Assembly (NCBI GenBank): GCA_934572445.1
Contig: CAKTLD010000080.1
Location: 1-9,564, forward strand
DNA from: an uncultured Oscillospiraceae bacterium
GTDB lineage: Bacteria; Bacillota; Clostridia; Oscillospirales; Oscillospiraceae
Direction of reading: 5' to 3'
Length of the DNA stretch: 9,564 bases
Below the pieces are notes generated by a model. The model made no database searches. It was not told the DNA's origin and saw only the letters and a program-made list of their open reading frames with translations. The position numbers and the translations under genes are program-made. Of the stretch, positions 1-5,950 are shown in pieces (the first letter of the stretch is position 1; each line of letters begins with the position of its first letter).

Positions 1-72
1 CTTATCGTTCTTTTCGACCAGTTCGATCAGCGCTTCGCCGTAAGCCTGACGGGTCGCAATTTTATCAGCCAT
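1..72 (-). CDS. Transketolase, C-terminal subunit (5' end only)
   Basis: Only the first 24 codons are in the window; they read MADKIATRQAYGEALIELVE and then KNDK. A start like this, directly after an N-terminal transketolase subunit gene, fits the C-terminal (pyrimidine-binding) half of a split transketolase. With its partner it would form one thiamine diphosphate enzyme moving two-carbon ketol units between sugar phosphates in the non-oxidative pentose phosphate pathway. The ATG at 70-72 has a GGAGGA ribosome binding site (plus-strand 81-86) with 8 nt spacing, lying inside the last codons of the upstream gene. Only 4 nt separate the two genes, so translation is probably coupled. The identification rests mostly on the neighbour, because the catalytic parts lie outside the window. 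Confidence 0.8.
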   Translation of the reverse strand, partial: MADKIATRQAYGEALIELVEKNDK

Positions 73-76
73 GTTC

Positions 77-889
77 TTAGTCCTCCAATTCCTTCAGTGC
101 CTGCTCACGCTGCTCGGCGTTGGGTGCCTTGCCGTGCCAGCCGACCTGATTTTCCATGAACGAAACGCCCTTGCCCTTGACAGTGTGCGCAAGGATAGCC
201 TTGGGCTTGCCGGGCATGGTGGGCTTGGAGAGCGCGGCCTCGACAGCGTCGAGATCGTTGCCGTCGGGCAGCTCGACGAGGTCAAAGCCGAATGCGCGCA
301 GCTTTGCCGGCAGGTCGCCGAGGCTCAGGACCTGGTCGTTCGTGCCGTCGATCTGCAGGCCGTTGTTGTCGATGATGACGGTCAGATTGTCGAGCTTATA
401 GTGTGCGGCGGCCATATAGGCCTCCCAGATCTGACCTTCCTGGCTCTCGCCGTCGCCGACGAGGACGAAGACTTTCGTGTCCTTGCCGAGGTGCTTGGCG
501 CCGAGCGCCATACCGACGGCGATGGACACGCCCTGACCGAGAGAGCCCGTGGAAGCGTCCACGCCGGGGACCTTCTTCGCATCGGGATGGCCCTGCAGGA
601 TGGAGTGTAGCTGGCGGAAGTTCGCATACTCGTCGCGGGAGATGAAGCCCTTGGCGGCGAGGACCGCGTAGTAGCAGGGAGCTGCGTGACCCTTGGAGAG
701 CACGAAGCGGTCGCGGTCGGGATCGTGCGGGTTCTGCGGGTCAACGCTCATGTGGTTGAAGAAGACGCTGGTCATCAGCTCCACCGCGGACAGCGAACCG
801 CCGGGGTGGCCGCTGCCGGCGTTGGCGGTCATCGTGATGATGTCGCGCCGCACCTGCCGGCAGATGGGGGAAAGCTCTTGTGTATTCAT
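77..889 (-). CDS. Transketolase, N-terminal subunit
   Basis: This 270-residue protein is the thiamine diphosphate (pyrophosphate-binding) half of a two-subunit transketolase, a cytoplasmic enzyme of the pentose phosphate pathway. Visible family features are SGHPGG near residues 26-31 with the active-site-type His28, SKGHAA near 65-70, and the cofactor/Mg motif starting GDGESQEGQIWE at 145-156 and closing with DNN at 174-176. The length matches N-terminal subunits, about 270 residues. I chose the ATG at 887-889 because AAGGAGGG lies just upstream; an in-frame ATG at 913 adds eight residues, has no such site and would fall within the mRNA leader. It is the first gene of an operon with the C-terminal subunit and has its own promoter at 928-956. 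Split transketolases are common in Firmicutes and archaea. A dihydroxyacetone or 1-deoxyxylulose synthase is less likely given these motifs. Confidence 0.93.
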   Translation of the reverse strand: MNTQELSPICRQVRRDIITMTANAGSGHPGGSLSAVELMTSVFFNHMSVDPQNPHDPDRDRFVLSKGHAAPCYYAVLAAKGFISRDEYANFRQLHSILQGHPDAKKVPGVDASTGSLGQGVSIAVGMALGAKHLGKDTKVFVLVGDGESQEGQIWEAYMAAAHYKLDNLTVIIDNNGLQIDGTNDQVLSLGDLPAKLRAFGFDLVELPDGNDLDAVEAALSKPTMPGKPKAILAHTVKGKGVSFMENQVGWHGKAPNAEQREQALKELED

Positions 890-927
890 GGAAACCCTCC
901 TTGAAAAATACATTTTACCAAATCCTT

Positions 928-956
928 AGTATATCGGATGGAAGGGGGAAAGTCAA
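928..956 (-). promoter_or_regulatory. Housekeeping-type promoter of the transketolase operon
   Basis: On the minus strand TTGACT (951-956) is followed after exactly 17 nt by TATACT (928-933), one mismatch from consensus in each box. Transcription would start near 921, giving a leader of about 32 nt before the ATG at 889. The -35 box lies directly after the stop codon of the upstream recombinase gene (958-960), so there is no room for a terminator between them. Confidence 0.8.
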
Positions 957-957
957 T

Positions 958-1968
958 TTATTCCTCGTCCTTTTTCATTTTCACATGTGACAAGGGATTT
1001 GCCTTTGCAGCAACACGCAGTGCGTCATTGTCGATGTGCGTATAGATCTCGGTCGTATTGAGATGCTCGTGACCGAGCACCTCCTGCACAGCCTTGACAT
1101 CCACGCCGTTTTGCAGCATCAGCGTCGCCGCCGTGTGGCGCAGCTTGTGCGACGAGTATTCCGAGGCGTCGAGGCCTGCGGCGCTCAGGTGCTTTTTGAC
1201 AAGTGCGTGGACGCTCGAACGGCTGATGCGCTCGTTGCGCGAGGAAAGAAAGAGGGCGTTGCGGTCGCGGCCGGAGATGGGGCGGCGGACGGCGAGATAA
1301 CGCTTGAGCGCATCCTTGCAGGCGTCATTCAAGTAGACGATGCGCACCTTGTTTCCCTTGCCGAGCACGCGCAGTGCGTCGTCCTGAATATCCTGTAAGT
1401 CGAGGCCGCAGAGCTCGGAGATTCGCAGCCCGCAGTTCAAAAAGATCGTCAGAATGCAGTAGTCACGCTCGCGGTTCTGCCCGTCGACGGACTGGAGAAG
1501 TTGTACGCTTTCATCGAGCGTCAGGTACTTCGGCAGTGACTTTTTGATCTTGGGGGAGTCGAGGTCCTTGCAGGGATTTGTGTCCAAAAGGTGCGCTTTA
1601 TTGGTCAAATAATTGTAAAAAGAACGGATTGTCGCAATTTTTCGCGCTCTGGACGCGGCATTCAGGCCGTAGTCGGATACATCGCTGTTCTGATGCTGCA
1701 CGCGGTCGCGGCTCAGATAGGTCATGTAGGCGTAGATATCAGTTAATGTTACTTTTTTCACAAAGTCGAGATCGACGTCCATGATGGAAATTTCACTCAG
1801 AGAAAGGCCGCGCAGCGACGGATCGCGCGACTGCTTCAAATAGCGGAAGAAGTTGCGCAGATCGAGAAAGTATTCGTCGACCGTTTTTTGAGAGTGTGCC
1901 TTGATGGTCTCGTGATAGGATAGAAAATCGCGCAGGATCGGCGGCGATTCCAAACGGTAGTCGTTCAT
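958..1968 (-). CDS. XerC/XerD-type tyrosine recombinase
   Basis: This 336-residue protein belongs to the tyrosine recombinase (phage integrase) family, which cuts and rejoins DNA through a covalent phosphotyrosine intermediate. The N-terminal part (about 10-130) resembles a SAM-like core-binding domain; the C-terminal part is the catalytic domain. All active-site residues can be placed: Arg182 in GLRISELCGL, Lys204 in LGKGNKVR, His274 and Arg277 in HKLRHT, His300 in LGHEHL and Tyr309 in EIYTHI. Size and the absence of phage genes nearby favour a housekeeping Xer protein for chromosome dimer resolution over a mobile-element integrase, but this is inference; no dif site was recognised. The start is uncertain: the ATG at 1968 has no clear ribosome binding site, and an in-frame ATG at 2043 adding 25 residues has none either. 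It lies downstream of cwlD-radA with no clear terminator between. Confidence 0.88.
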   Translation of the reverse strand: MNDYRLESPPILRDFLSYHETIKAHSQKTVDEYFLDLRNFFRYLKQSRDPSLRGLSLSEISIMDVDLDFVKKVTLTDIYAYMTYLSRDRVQHQNSDVSDYGLNAASRARKIATIRSFYNYLTNKAHLLDTNPCKDLDSPKIKKSLPKYLTLDESVQLLQSVDGQNRERDYCILTIFLNCGLRISELCGLDLQDIQDDALRVLGKGNKVRIVYLNDACKDALKRYLAVRRPISGRDRNALFLSSRNERISRSSVHALVKKHLSAAGLDASEYSSHKLRHTAATLMLQNGVDVKAVQEVLGHEHLNTTEIYTHIDNDALRVAAKANPLSHVKMKKDEE

Positions 1969-2104
1969 GATAAACGAGCGCCAGCACAGGTACAGAAACA
2001 GCTCATCAAAATCAGAAAGAAAAATACGGAAAGAAGCTAGCATTGGATTTCAAAATGTCGGCGAAGAAGAATTCAGCAGCTTTGATCTGTGAGCATTGTC
2101 GGCA

Positions 2105-2154
2105 GTTCAAACGCGCTGTAAAAAGCCAATAATGACAGCGATGATCGTTTGAAC
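2105..2154. repeat. Long imperfect hairpin upstream of the recombinase
   Basis: GTTCAAACG (2105-2113) pairs with CGTTTGAAC (2146-2154), and directly inside it CGCTGT (2114-2119) pairs with ACAGCG (2135-2140). This gives 15 bp of stem with a 5-nt bulge (2141-2145) on one side and a 15-nt loop. There is no T-run on either side, so it is not an intrinsic terminator. It could be a leader structure in the transcript towards the recombinase or a remnant of an element. Confidence 0.6.
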
Positions 2155-2240
2155 GGATGAACAGCACATATACCCGATGGTCGGCTGTACAGCATTTTAG
2201 ATAAAGGAGCTGACAGGGCAGTGACATTTTGAGGTCCATA

Positions 2241-2276
2241 CTCAATTGAACAAAATAAAAATTTTGTTCAATTGAG
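2241..2276. repeat. Perfect inverted repeat, 16-bp arms, 4-nt spacer
   Basis: CTCAATTGAACAAAAT (2241-2256) is followed by AAAA and then by its exact reverse complement (2261-2276). Each arm also contains the 8-bp palindrome TCAATTGA (2242-2249 and 2268-2275), whose copies start 26 bp apart. No T-run follows in either direction and the stem is AT-rich, so it does not look like a terminator. A dimeric regulator's binding site, a paired operator or a small element's end are possible; the sequence does not decide. Confidence 0.75.
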
Positions 2277-2370
2277 GGGAGCGGAAAAACGTATTTTTGC
2301 GGAAATGAGTGTTTTGGCGTGGCTGGCGGCAAAACCTCCTTTGTCGGGATCGTAGGGATACTATGGCGTT

Positions 2371-2397
2371 GGCAGCGTTTTTGCGCTGCCGGTTTTT
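2371..2397 (+). terminator. Terminator-like hairpin on the plus strand, no gene before it
   Basis: GGCAGCG (2371-2377), a 6-nt loop and CGCTGCC (2384-2390) are followed by GG and five T on the plus strand. On the minus strand no U-run follows the same hairpin, so it would not end radA. No plus-strand gene lies upstream, so it may belong to an unannotated small RNA or be chance. Confidence 0.4.
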
Positions 2398-2436
2398 CTA
2401 CTATTATATTATTGTTTTTAGTCGGCGCACCGACGT

Positions 2437-3804
2437 TTACGCCTGCACGATGGCTCGCAGCGCTTCGGCGATGCTGCGCGCTTCGATCAGCGCGAGTCCC
2501 TGCGGCGCGCGAATCTGATCCTTGCGCTGTTTTGGAATGATGCACGTTTCAAAGCCCAGACGGTGCACCTCGCTCAGCCGCTCGCTCAAATGGTTCACGC
2601 TGCGTAACTCGCCCGTCAGGCCGACTTCGCCGATGGCGGCGACGTGATTGCCGATGGGCTTGTCGAGATAGCTCGACGCCAGCGCCAGCACGGCGGCAAG
2701 GTCCGCCGCGGGCTCGTCCACGCTCAATCCGCCAATGACATTCAAAAATGCATCGCAGCCGGACACCTTGAGCGCACCGCGCTTTTCGAGCACCGCCATC
2801 AGCATGGCGGCGCGGTTGTAGTCAAAGCCGTTGCTTGTCCGCCGCGAGACCGACTGCGCCGCGGGTGCAAGCAGCGCCTGCACCTCGGCCAGCACCGGGC
2901 GCTGGCCCTCCATCACGCAGGTCACGCATGTGCCGGGCGCGTCGTCGGGGCGTCCCGAAAGCAGCATTTCCGAGGGGTTCGGCACTTCGACAAGGCCCTC
3001 GCTGCGCATCTCAAACACGCCGATCTCGTTCGTCGCGCCGAAGCGGTTTTTCGCCGCGCGCAGGATGCGGTAACTCATGTGCGCCTCGCCCTCAAAATAT
3101 AAAACGCAGTCGACCATGTGCTCCAACACCTTCGGACCCGCGATGGAGCCCTCCTTGTTGACGTGTCCGATGACGAAGACAGTGATGCCCTCCCCTTTGG
3201 CCAGCTGCATGAGTTCCAGCGTGCAGGTGCGCACCTGCGCCACGCTGCCCGCGGGCGATTCGAGCGCGTCCTGATAGAGCGTCTGGATGGAGTCAACGAT
3301 CAGCACATCGGGTTTTTCCTCTTCGACAGATTCCAACACATCACCAAGGCAGGTCTCGGACAGGACATACAGGTTGTCTGACTGTACGCCGAGGCGGTCC
3401 GCGCGCAGCTTGAGCTGGCGCGGAGATTCCTCGCCGGAAACGTACAGAATTTTGGCGTTTTCACTCAATTTTCCGCAGATCTGCAGCATCAGTGTCGATT
3501 TGCCGATGCCTGGCGCGCCGCCGACGAGCACGAGCGAGCCCTGCACAGCGCCCCCGCCGAGCACGCGGTCGAGTTCGCCCATGCCGGTGGGAAAACGGAT
3601 CTCCTGCGCCGTGTCGAGCTCTGCGATCGGGTGCGCCTTGGCGCGCCGCGCGCGGCTGCGGCTGCCCGTTTTCGCCTTTGCGCCGTCGCCGACGGTCTGC
3701 TCCACGAGCGTGTTCCACGCGCCGCAACTCGGGCAGCGGCCCGCCCATTTGGGCGTTTCGTTGCCGCATTCCGTGCAGAAAAATACGCTTTTTGTCTTTG
3801 CCAT
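2437..3804 (-). CDS. radA: DNA repair/branch-migration protein RadA
   Basis: RadA (Sms) is a RecA-related cytoplasmic ATPase that helps process recombination intermediates and drives branch migration with RecA. The 455-residue product has the full family layout: a zinc finger with Cys10, Cys13, Cys24 and Cys27; Walker A GGAPGIGKST at 95-104 with Lys102; a Walker B-type strand VLIVDS at 167-172; the RadA signature KNRFG at 252-256; and a C-terminal Lon-protease-like domain from about 300 to the end. The length is normal for the family. I chose the ATG at 3802-3804 because AAGAGG stands 8 nt upstream and because MAKTKSVFFCTECG is the usual RadA beginning; the longer in-frame form from 3855 would overlap the end of the amidase gene. 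It lies 22 nt after cwlD, so the two are probably co-transcribed. Confidence 0.97.
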   Translation of the reverse strand: MAKTKSVFFCTECGNETPKWAGRCPSCGAWNTLVEQTVGDGAKAKTGSRSRARRAKAHPIAELDTAQEIRFPTGMGELDRVLGGGAVQGSLVLVGGAPGIGKSTLMLQICGKLSENAKILYVSGEESPRQLKLRADRLGVQSDNLYVLSETCLGDVLESVEEEKPDVLIVDSIQTLYQDALESPAGSVAQVRTCTLELMQLAKGEGITVFVIGHVNKEGSIAGPKVLEHMVDCVLYFEGEAHMSYRILRAAKNRFGATNEIGVFEMRSEGLVEVPNPSEMLLSGRPDDAPGTCVTCVMEGQRPVLAEVQALLAPAAQSVSRRTSNGFDYNRAAMLMAVLEKRGALKVSGCDAFLNVIGGLSVDEPAADLAAVLALASSYLDKPIGNHVAAIGEVGLTGELRSVNHLSERLSEVHRLGFETCIIPKQRKDQIRAPQGLALIEARSIAEALRAIVQA

Positions 3805-3826
3805 ATTGTAAACCTCTTTTGCTTTA

Positions 3827-4540
3827 CTAATACTGCTGTAAAAGAGCGGACGCAATCACAACGGCCAATTTTTGCTGGTATTCGTCGCTTTTCAAGAGTG
3901 CCGTTTCGCTCTCATTGCTCAAAAATCCGCACTCGATCAGGATCGCGGGCGCGACGACATTTTTCATCAGGAAGATCGATGCGTCGATGGCCTTTTCTGT
4001 TTTCTCATTGCTCACATTGACGGTTTGATTCAGCGCGAGCTGCACGGCGTTCGCGAGCTCGGCACTTCCCTCTTCTTTGCCGTAAAACACCTGCGCGCCG
4101 TGCGTTCGCTTGGACGACGGAAGGCTGTTCTGGTGGATACTGACAAGGATAGCACCTTGCGTGCAGTTGACCACTTTCACGCGATTTTCAAGATCGGAAC
4201 GCTTTTTCTGCCGCAGTGTCGCCGCGTCCTGCGAATGGATAGAAATATCCTCCGTTCGCGTCATCCGGGTCTGCTCGCCGAGAAAAACAAACAGTGCGTC
4301 AAGTTTCTGCGCGATGGCCAGATTCAGGCAGCTTTCTTTTGTACCGTCAACGGCGACGGCCCCGCCGTCTTCACCGCCGTGTCCCGCATCGATGACCCAT
4401 ACACGCGCACATTCGCGCGTTTCGGCCAGCGTTTCCACATCTTCGTGCGGCAGCAATGAGAACCACAACAGTGCGGCGGTCAATACAGCGAGCGTTCCCG
4501 CAAGCGCCATCAGAATCCTTTTTCTGAATACGATAAACAA
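3827..4540 (-). CDS. cwlD: CwlD-like N-acetylmuramoyl-L-alanine amidase
   Basis: This is a zinc-dependent Amidase_3 enzyme that cuts the bond between muramic acid and L-alanine in peptidoglycan. In CwlD it prepares the muramic-lactam of the spore cortex together with PdaA. Expected residues are present: His54 in DAGHGG, Glu69 in TKES, His136 in SIHQNS and Glu203 in IECGFLSN. A hydrophobic segment (about 10-30) after a basic FRKR stretch suggests a signal or membrane anchor. The start is uncertain. A TTG at 4540 gives 237 residues (about the size of Bacillus CwlD), keeps the basic N-terminus and has GGGGTGA 5 nt upstream; an ATG at 4510 has AAAAGGA but loses the basic part; a GTG at 4549 is also open. 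The gene ends with TAG directly followed by TAA. Divergence from spore coat genes supports a sporulation role; another cell-wall amidase is the alternative. Confidence 0.88.
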   Translation of the reverse strand: MFIVFRKRILMALAGTLAVLTAALLWFSLLPHEDVETLAETRECARVWVIDAGHGGEDGGAVAVDGTKESCLNLAIAQKLDALFVFLGEQTRMTRTEDISIHSQDAATLRQKKRSDLENRVKVVNCTQGAILVSIHQNSLPSSKRTHGAQVFYGKEEGSAELANAVQLALNQTVNVSNEKTEKAIDASIFLMKNVVAPAILIECGFLSNESETALLKSDEYQQKLAVVIASALLQQY

Positions 4541-4557
4541 AGCACTCACCCCAAAAC

Positions 4558-4585
4558 AACGTATGCCGCGCTGCTTTGCAGTATG
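4558..4585 (-). promoter_or_regulatory. Possible sigma-E-type sporulation promoter before the amidase
   Basis: On the minus strand CATACT (4580-4585) is followed after 14 nt by CATACGTT (4558-4565), close to the known sigma-E pattern (about ATATT, 13-15 nt, CATACAAT). Bacillus cwlD is known to be sigma-E dependent. Transcription would start near 4551, which favours the ATG at 4510 over the TTG at 4540. This is a pattern match only. Confidence 0.35.
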
Positions 4586-4601
4586 TTGTGCTGTTGCCTT
4601 T

Positions 4602-4607
4602 ATTATA
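4602..4607 (-). promoter_or_regulatory. Possible housekeeping -10 box before the amidase
   Basis: A perfect TATAAT lies on the minus strand, but 17 nt further upstream is only TTTTCT, a poor -35. If used, it gives a leader of about 55 nt to the TTG start. It competes as an explanation with the sporulation-type promoter at 4558-4585. Confidence 0.35.
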
Positions 4608-4657
4608 CAGGACATTGAACAAAAAGAAAAGCCCTGCTTCCCTTTTTTCTCCCGCTG

Positions 4658-4665
4658 CATACGAT
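4658..4665 (+). promoter_or_regulatory. Possible sporulation-sigma -10 element of the cotJ operon
   Basis: CATACGAT resembles the -10 element used by the mother-cell sigma factors E and K, and cotJ in Bacillus is sigma-E dependent. No matching -35 is seen at the right distance. A start near 4672 would put the small hairpin ATTGAGCG/CGCTCGAT (4668-4675 and 4679-4686, one G-T pair) at the very 5' end of the mRNA, ahead of the ribosome binding site. Confidence 0.35.
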
Positions 4666-4710
4666 GGATTGAGCGCTTCGCTCGATTCTCTTGTCAAGGA
4701 GGAGTTATCT

Positions 4711-5160
4711 TTGAATGACAACAAAGCCATGCGCGCGGACTCCGGGAACGGCTCGCTGCCGAACGGCTGCTGCGCCCCTCTGGCTTTTCCCTACGTCCCG
4801 ATCCAGAAAAATAATCCCGAGCGCTATTCCCAGCAGGATGCGCTGAACGCGGGCACGCTTTTTCCGGGGCTGAATCTTCCCTTCCACGCGCAGATGAAAA
4901 CCAAATACCCTGCTGTGAACACGGCACTTTCCGAGCTGATGGCGTTGGACTTTGCCATTGATGAGCTGGGACTTTATCTCACCACGCACCCTGAGGATAC
5001 AGAGGTCTTGAATCTCTACTGGTCCTATATCAAGCTTGGTCAGGAGGGCCGCAAGACCTACGAGGAAAAGTACGGTCCCATCCTGCAGACAGACCTGACG
5101 CCAGGCAGCTACAAGTGGCTGGATGATCCGTGGCCTTGGGAATTGGAGGGAAATCAGTAA
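4711..5160 (+). CDS. Spore coat protein, CotJA-like segment fused to CotJB
   Basis: This is a 149-residue spore coat protein. Residues about 23-60, starting PLAFPYVPIQKNNPERYSQQ and continuing to LNLPF, resemble CotJA. Residues about 72-147 match CotJB, with the MALDFAIDELGLYL beginning, EEKYGP and the characteristic WPWE near the end. In Bacillus and most Clostridia these are two separate small genes, so this is an apparent fusion; I see no stop or frameshift between the parts. The start is a TTG at 4711 with AAGGAGGAG (4696-4704) 6 nt upstream; the in-frame ATG at 4729 has no good site of its own. The stop codon overlaps the start of cotJC by one base (TAATG), so translation is coupled. Known CotJ proteins sit in the inner coat layers; their exact role is not settled. 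The family assignment for the CotJA part is from pattern memory, without a search. Confidence 0.85.
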   Translation: MNDNKAMRADSGNGSLPNGCCAPLAFPYVPIQKNNPERYSQQDALNAGTLFPGLNLPFHAQMKTKYPAVNTALSELMALDFAIDELGLYLTTHPEDTEVLNLYWSYIKLGQEGRKTYEEKYGPILQTDLTPGSYKWLDDPWPWELEGNQ

Positions 5161-5756
5161 TGTTTGTCTATGAGAAGAAATTACAGTACCCCGTTAAGAT
5201 CAAAAATCCGAATCCTAAACTCGCCGCGGCGATCATTTCACAGTACGGTGGTCCCGACGGAGAGCTTGGCGCATCGCTGCGCTATCTCTCCCAGCGCTAC
5301 TCCATGCCCTACCCTGAGCTCAAGGGTCTGTTGACCGATATTGGTACAGAGGAACTGGGGCATTTGGAGATGGTCGGCACGATCGTCCACCAGCTCACGC
5401 GAAATCTCACGGAGGAACAGATCAAGGAGGCTGGATTCGAGGCCTATTTTGTCGACCACACGACAGGCGTTTTCCCGCAGTTCGCCTCGGGCTACCCGTG
5501 GTCGGCGGCCACTATGCAGGTTACCGGCGATACGATCGCTGATCTCACGGAGGACCTGGCCGCGGAGCAGAAGGCGCGCGTGACGTATGACAACATCCTG
5601 CGCCTTTCCGACGACCCGGACGTGAGCGACGTCATCAAGTTCCTTCGTGCCAGAGAGATCGTGCACTTTCAGCGCTTCGGCGAAGGGCTGCGGCTGGCAC
5701 GGGAGCGTCTGGACGAGAAAAATGTCTACTACGTTAATCCGAGTTTTGATAAATGA
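5160..5756 (+). CDS. cotJC: Spore coat manganese catalase CotJC
   Basis: CotJC is a ferritin-like, di-manganese catalase-family protein placed in the spore coat, where it may remove hydrogen peroxide. The 198-residue product has candidate metal ligands in the family order: Glu35, Glu65 and His68 (in EELGHLE), Glu136 (in LAAEQKAR) and His169 (in REIVHFQ). The length is normal for CotJC, which is shorter than soluble Mn-catalases. The ATG at 5160 shares its A with the stop of the upstream coat gene and has GGAGGG (5145-5150) with 9 nt spacing; an in-frame ATG at 5130 lies inside the upstream gene without such a site. The gene is followed by a strong terminator, closing a two-gene coat operon. 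All ligands are intact, so the enzyme is probably active. Confidence 0.95.
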   Translation: MFVYEKKLQYPVKIKNPNPKLAAAIISQYGGPDGELGASLRYLSQRYSMPYPELKGLLTDIGTEELGHLEMVGTIVHQLTRNLTEEQIKEAGFEAYFVDHTTGVFPQFASGYPWSAATMQVTGDTIADLTEDLAAEQKARVTYDNILRLSDDPDVSDVIKFLRAREIVHFQRFGEGLRLARERLDEKNVYYVNPSFDK

Positions 5757-5773
5757 CGGATCGGCTGTGATCC

Positions 5774-5806
5774 AAAAACGTGCAGACCTTTGGCCTGCAC
5801 GTTTTT
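5774..5806. terminator. Strong, probably bidirectional terminator after cotJC
   Basis: AAAAACGTGCAG (5774-5785) pairs perfectly with CTGCACGTTTTT (5795-5806) around a 9-nt loop that can close further with CC/GG. The T-run on the plus strand is mirrored by the A-run before the stem, so both directions would terminate. It lies 18 nt after the cotJC stop. Confidence 0.92.
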
Positions 5807-5826
5807 GCTGATATAAGCTGATATAA
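5807..5826 (+). repeat. Tandem duplication of GCTGATATAA
   Basis: The 10-mer occurs twice back to back (5807-5816, 5817-5826) directly after the cotJC terminator. A TATAAT follows at 5831-5836 without a good -35. It may be a recent slippage event. Confidence 0.6.
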
Positions 5827-5881
5827 ATGGTATAATCAAAACTTTTTCCGCGCTTTCGGGATGTCGTCGTTCGGTTTTCTC

Positions 5882-5910
5882 TTGCGCCGTGCAGCTGTAT
5901 GCCGTATAAT
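5882..5910 (+). promoter_or_regulatory. Promoter of the ATPase/YitT unit
   Basis: TTGCGC (5882-5887), exactly 17 nt, then a perfect TATAAT (5905-5910). Transcription would start near 5917, about 34 nt before the ATG at 5951, which has GGAGGG (5937-5942) at 8 nt. The -35 box matches only the TTG half of consensus. Confidence 0.6.
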
Positions 5911-5950
5911 GGGGGCACGGAATCCAAACAGAATACGGAGGGCAAGAAGA

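Larger units (their letters stand above)
1969..2436. other. 468-nt gene-free stretch between radA and the recombinase
   Basis: No convincing gene lies here. The stretch is visibly richer in A and T in places than its neighbours and contains three notable secondary structures: a hairpin at 2105-2154, a perfect inverted repeat at 2241-2276 and a plus-strand terminator-like hairpin at 2371-2397. A 10-nt palindrome GCTGTACAGC occurs near 2184-2193. A minus-strand AAAGGAGG (plus-strand 2334-2341) looks like a strong ribosome binding site but has no start codon at a usable distance. A TATAAT at 2403-2408 (minus) has no matching -35. The recombinase promoter must lie here or upstream of cwlD; I could not assign it. 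Confidence 0.6.

Noticed and set aside
71..610. Plus-strand ORF of 179 codons across the transketolase gene
   Set aside because: It is antisense to a clear transketolase subunit gene with all motifs; long antisense frames are common in GC-rich genes.
958..2043. Recombinase as the integrase of a prophage or integrative element
   Set aside because: No excisionase, phage genes, tRNA or attachment-site repeats are seen nearby; the context is housekeeping genes.
2012..2239. Minus-strand ORF of 75 codons starting MDLKMSLPCQ, directly after the 36-nt dyad and overlapping the longer recombinase start
   Set aside because: No ribosome binding site, no family resemblance that I recognise, and it runs through the long hairpin. 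The open frame continues upstream into radA out of frame, which suggests chance. Conservation in relatives could revive it.
2421..2434. GTCGG/CCGAC hairpin just after radA as its terminator
   Set aside because: The stem is only 5 bp and on the minus strand it is followed by an A-run instead of a T-run.
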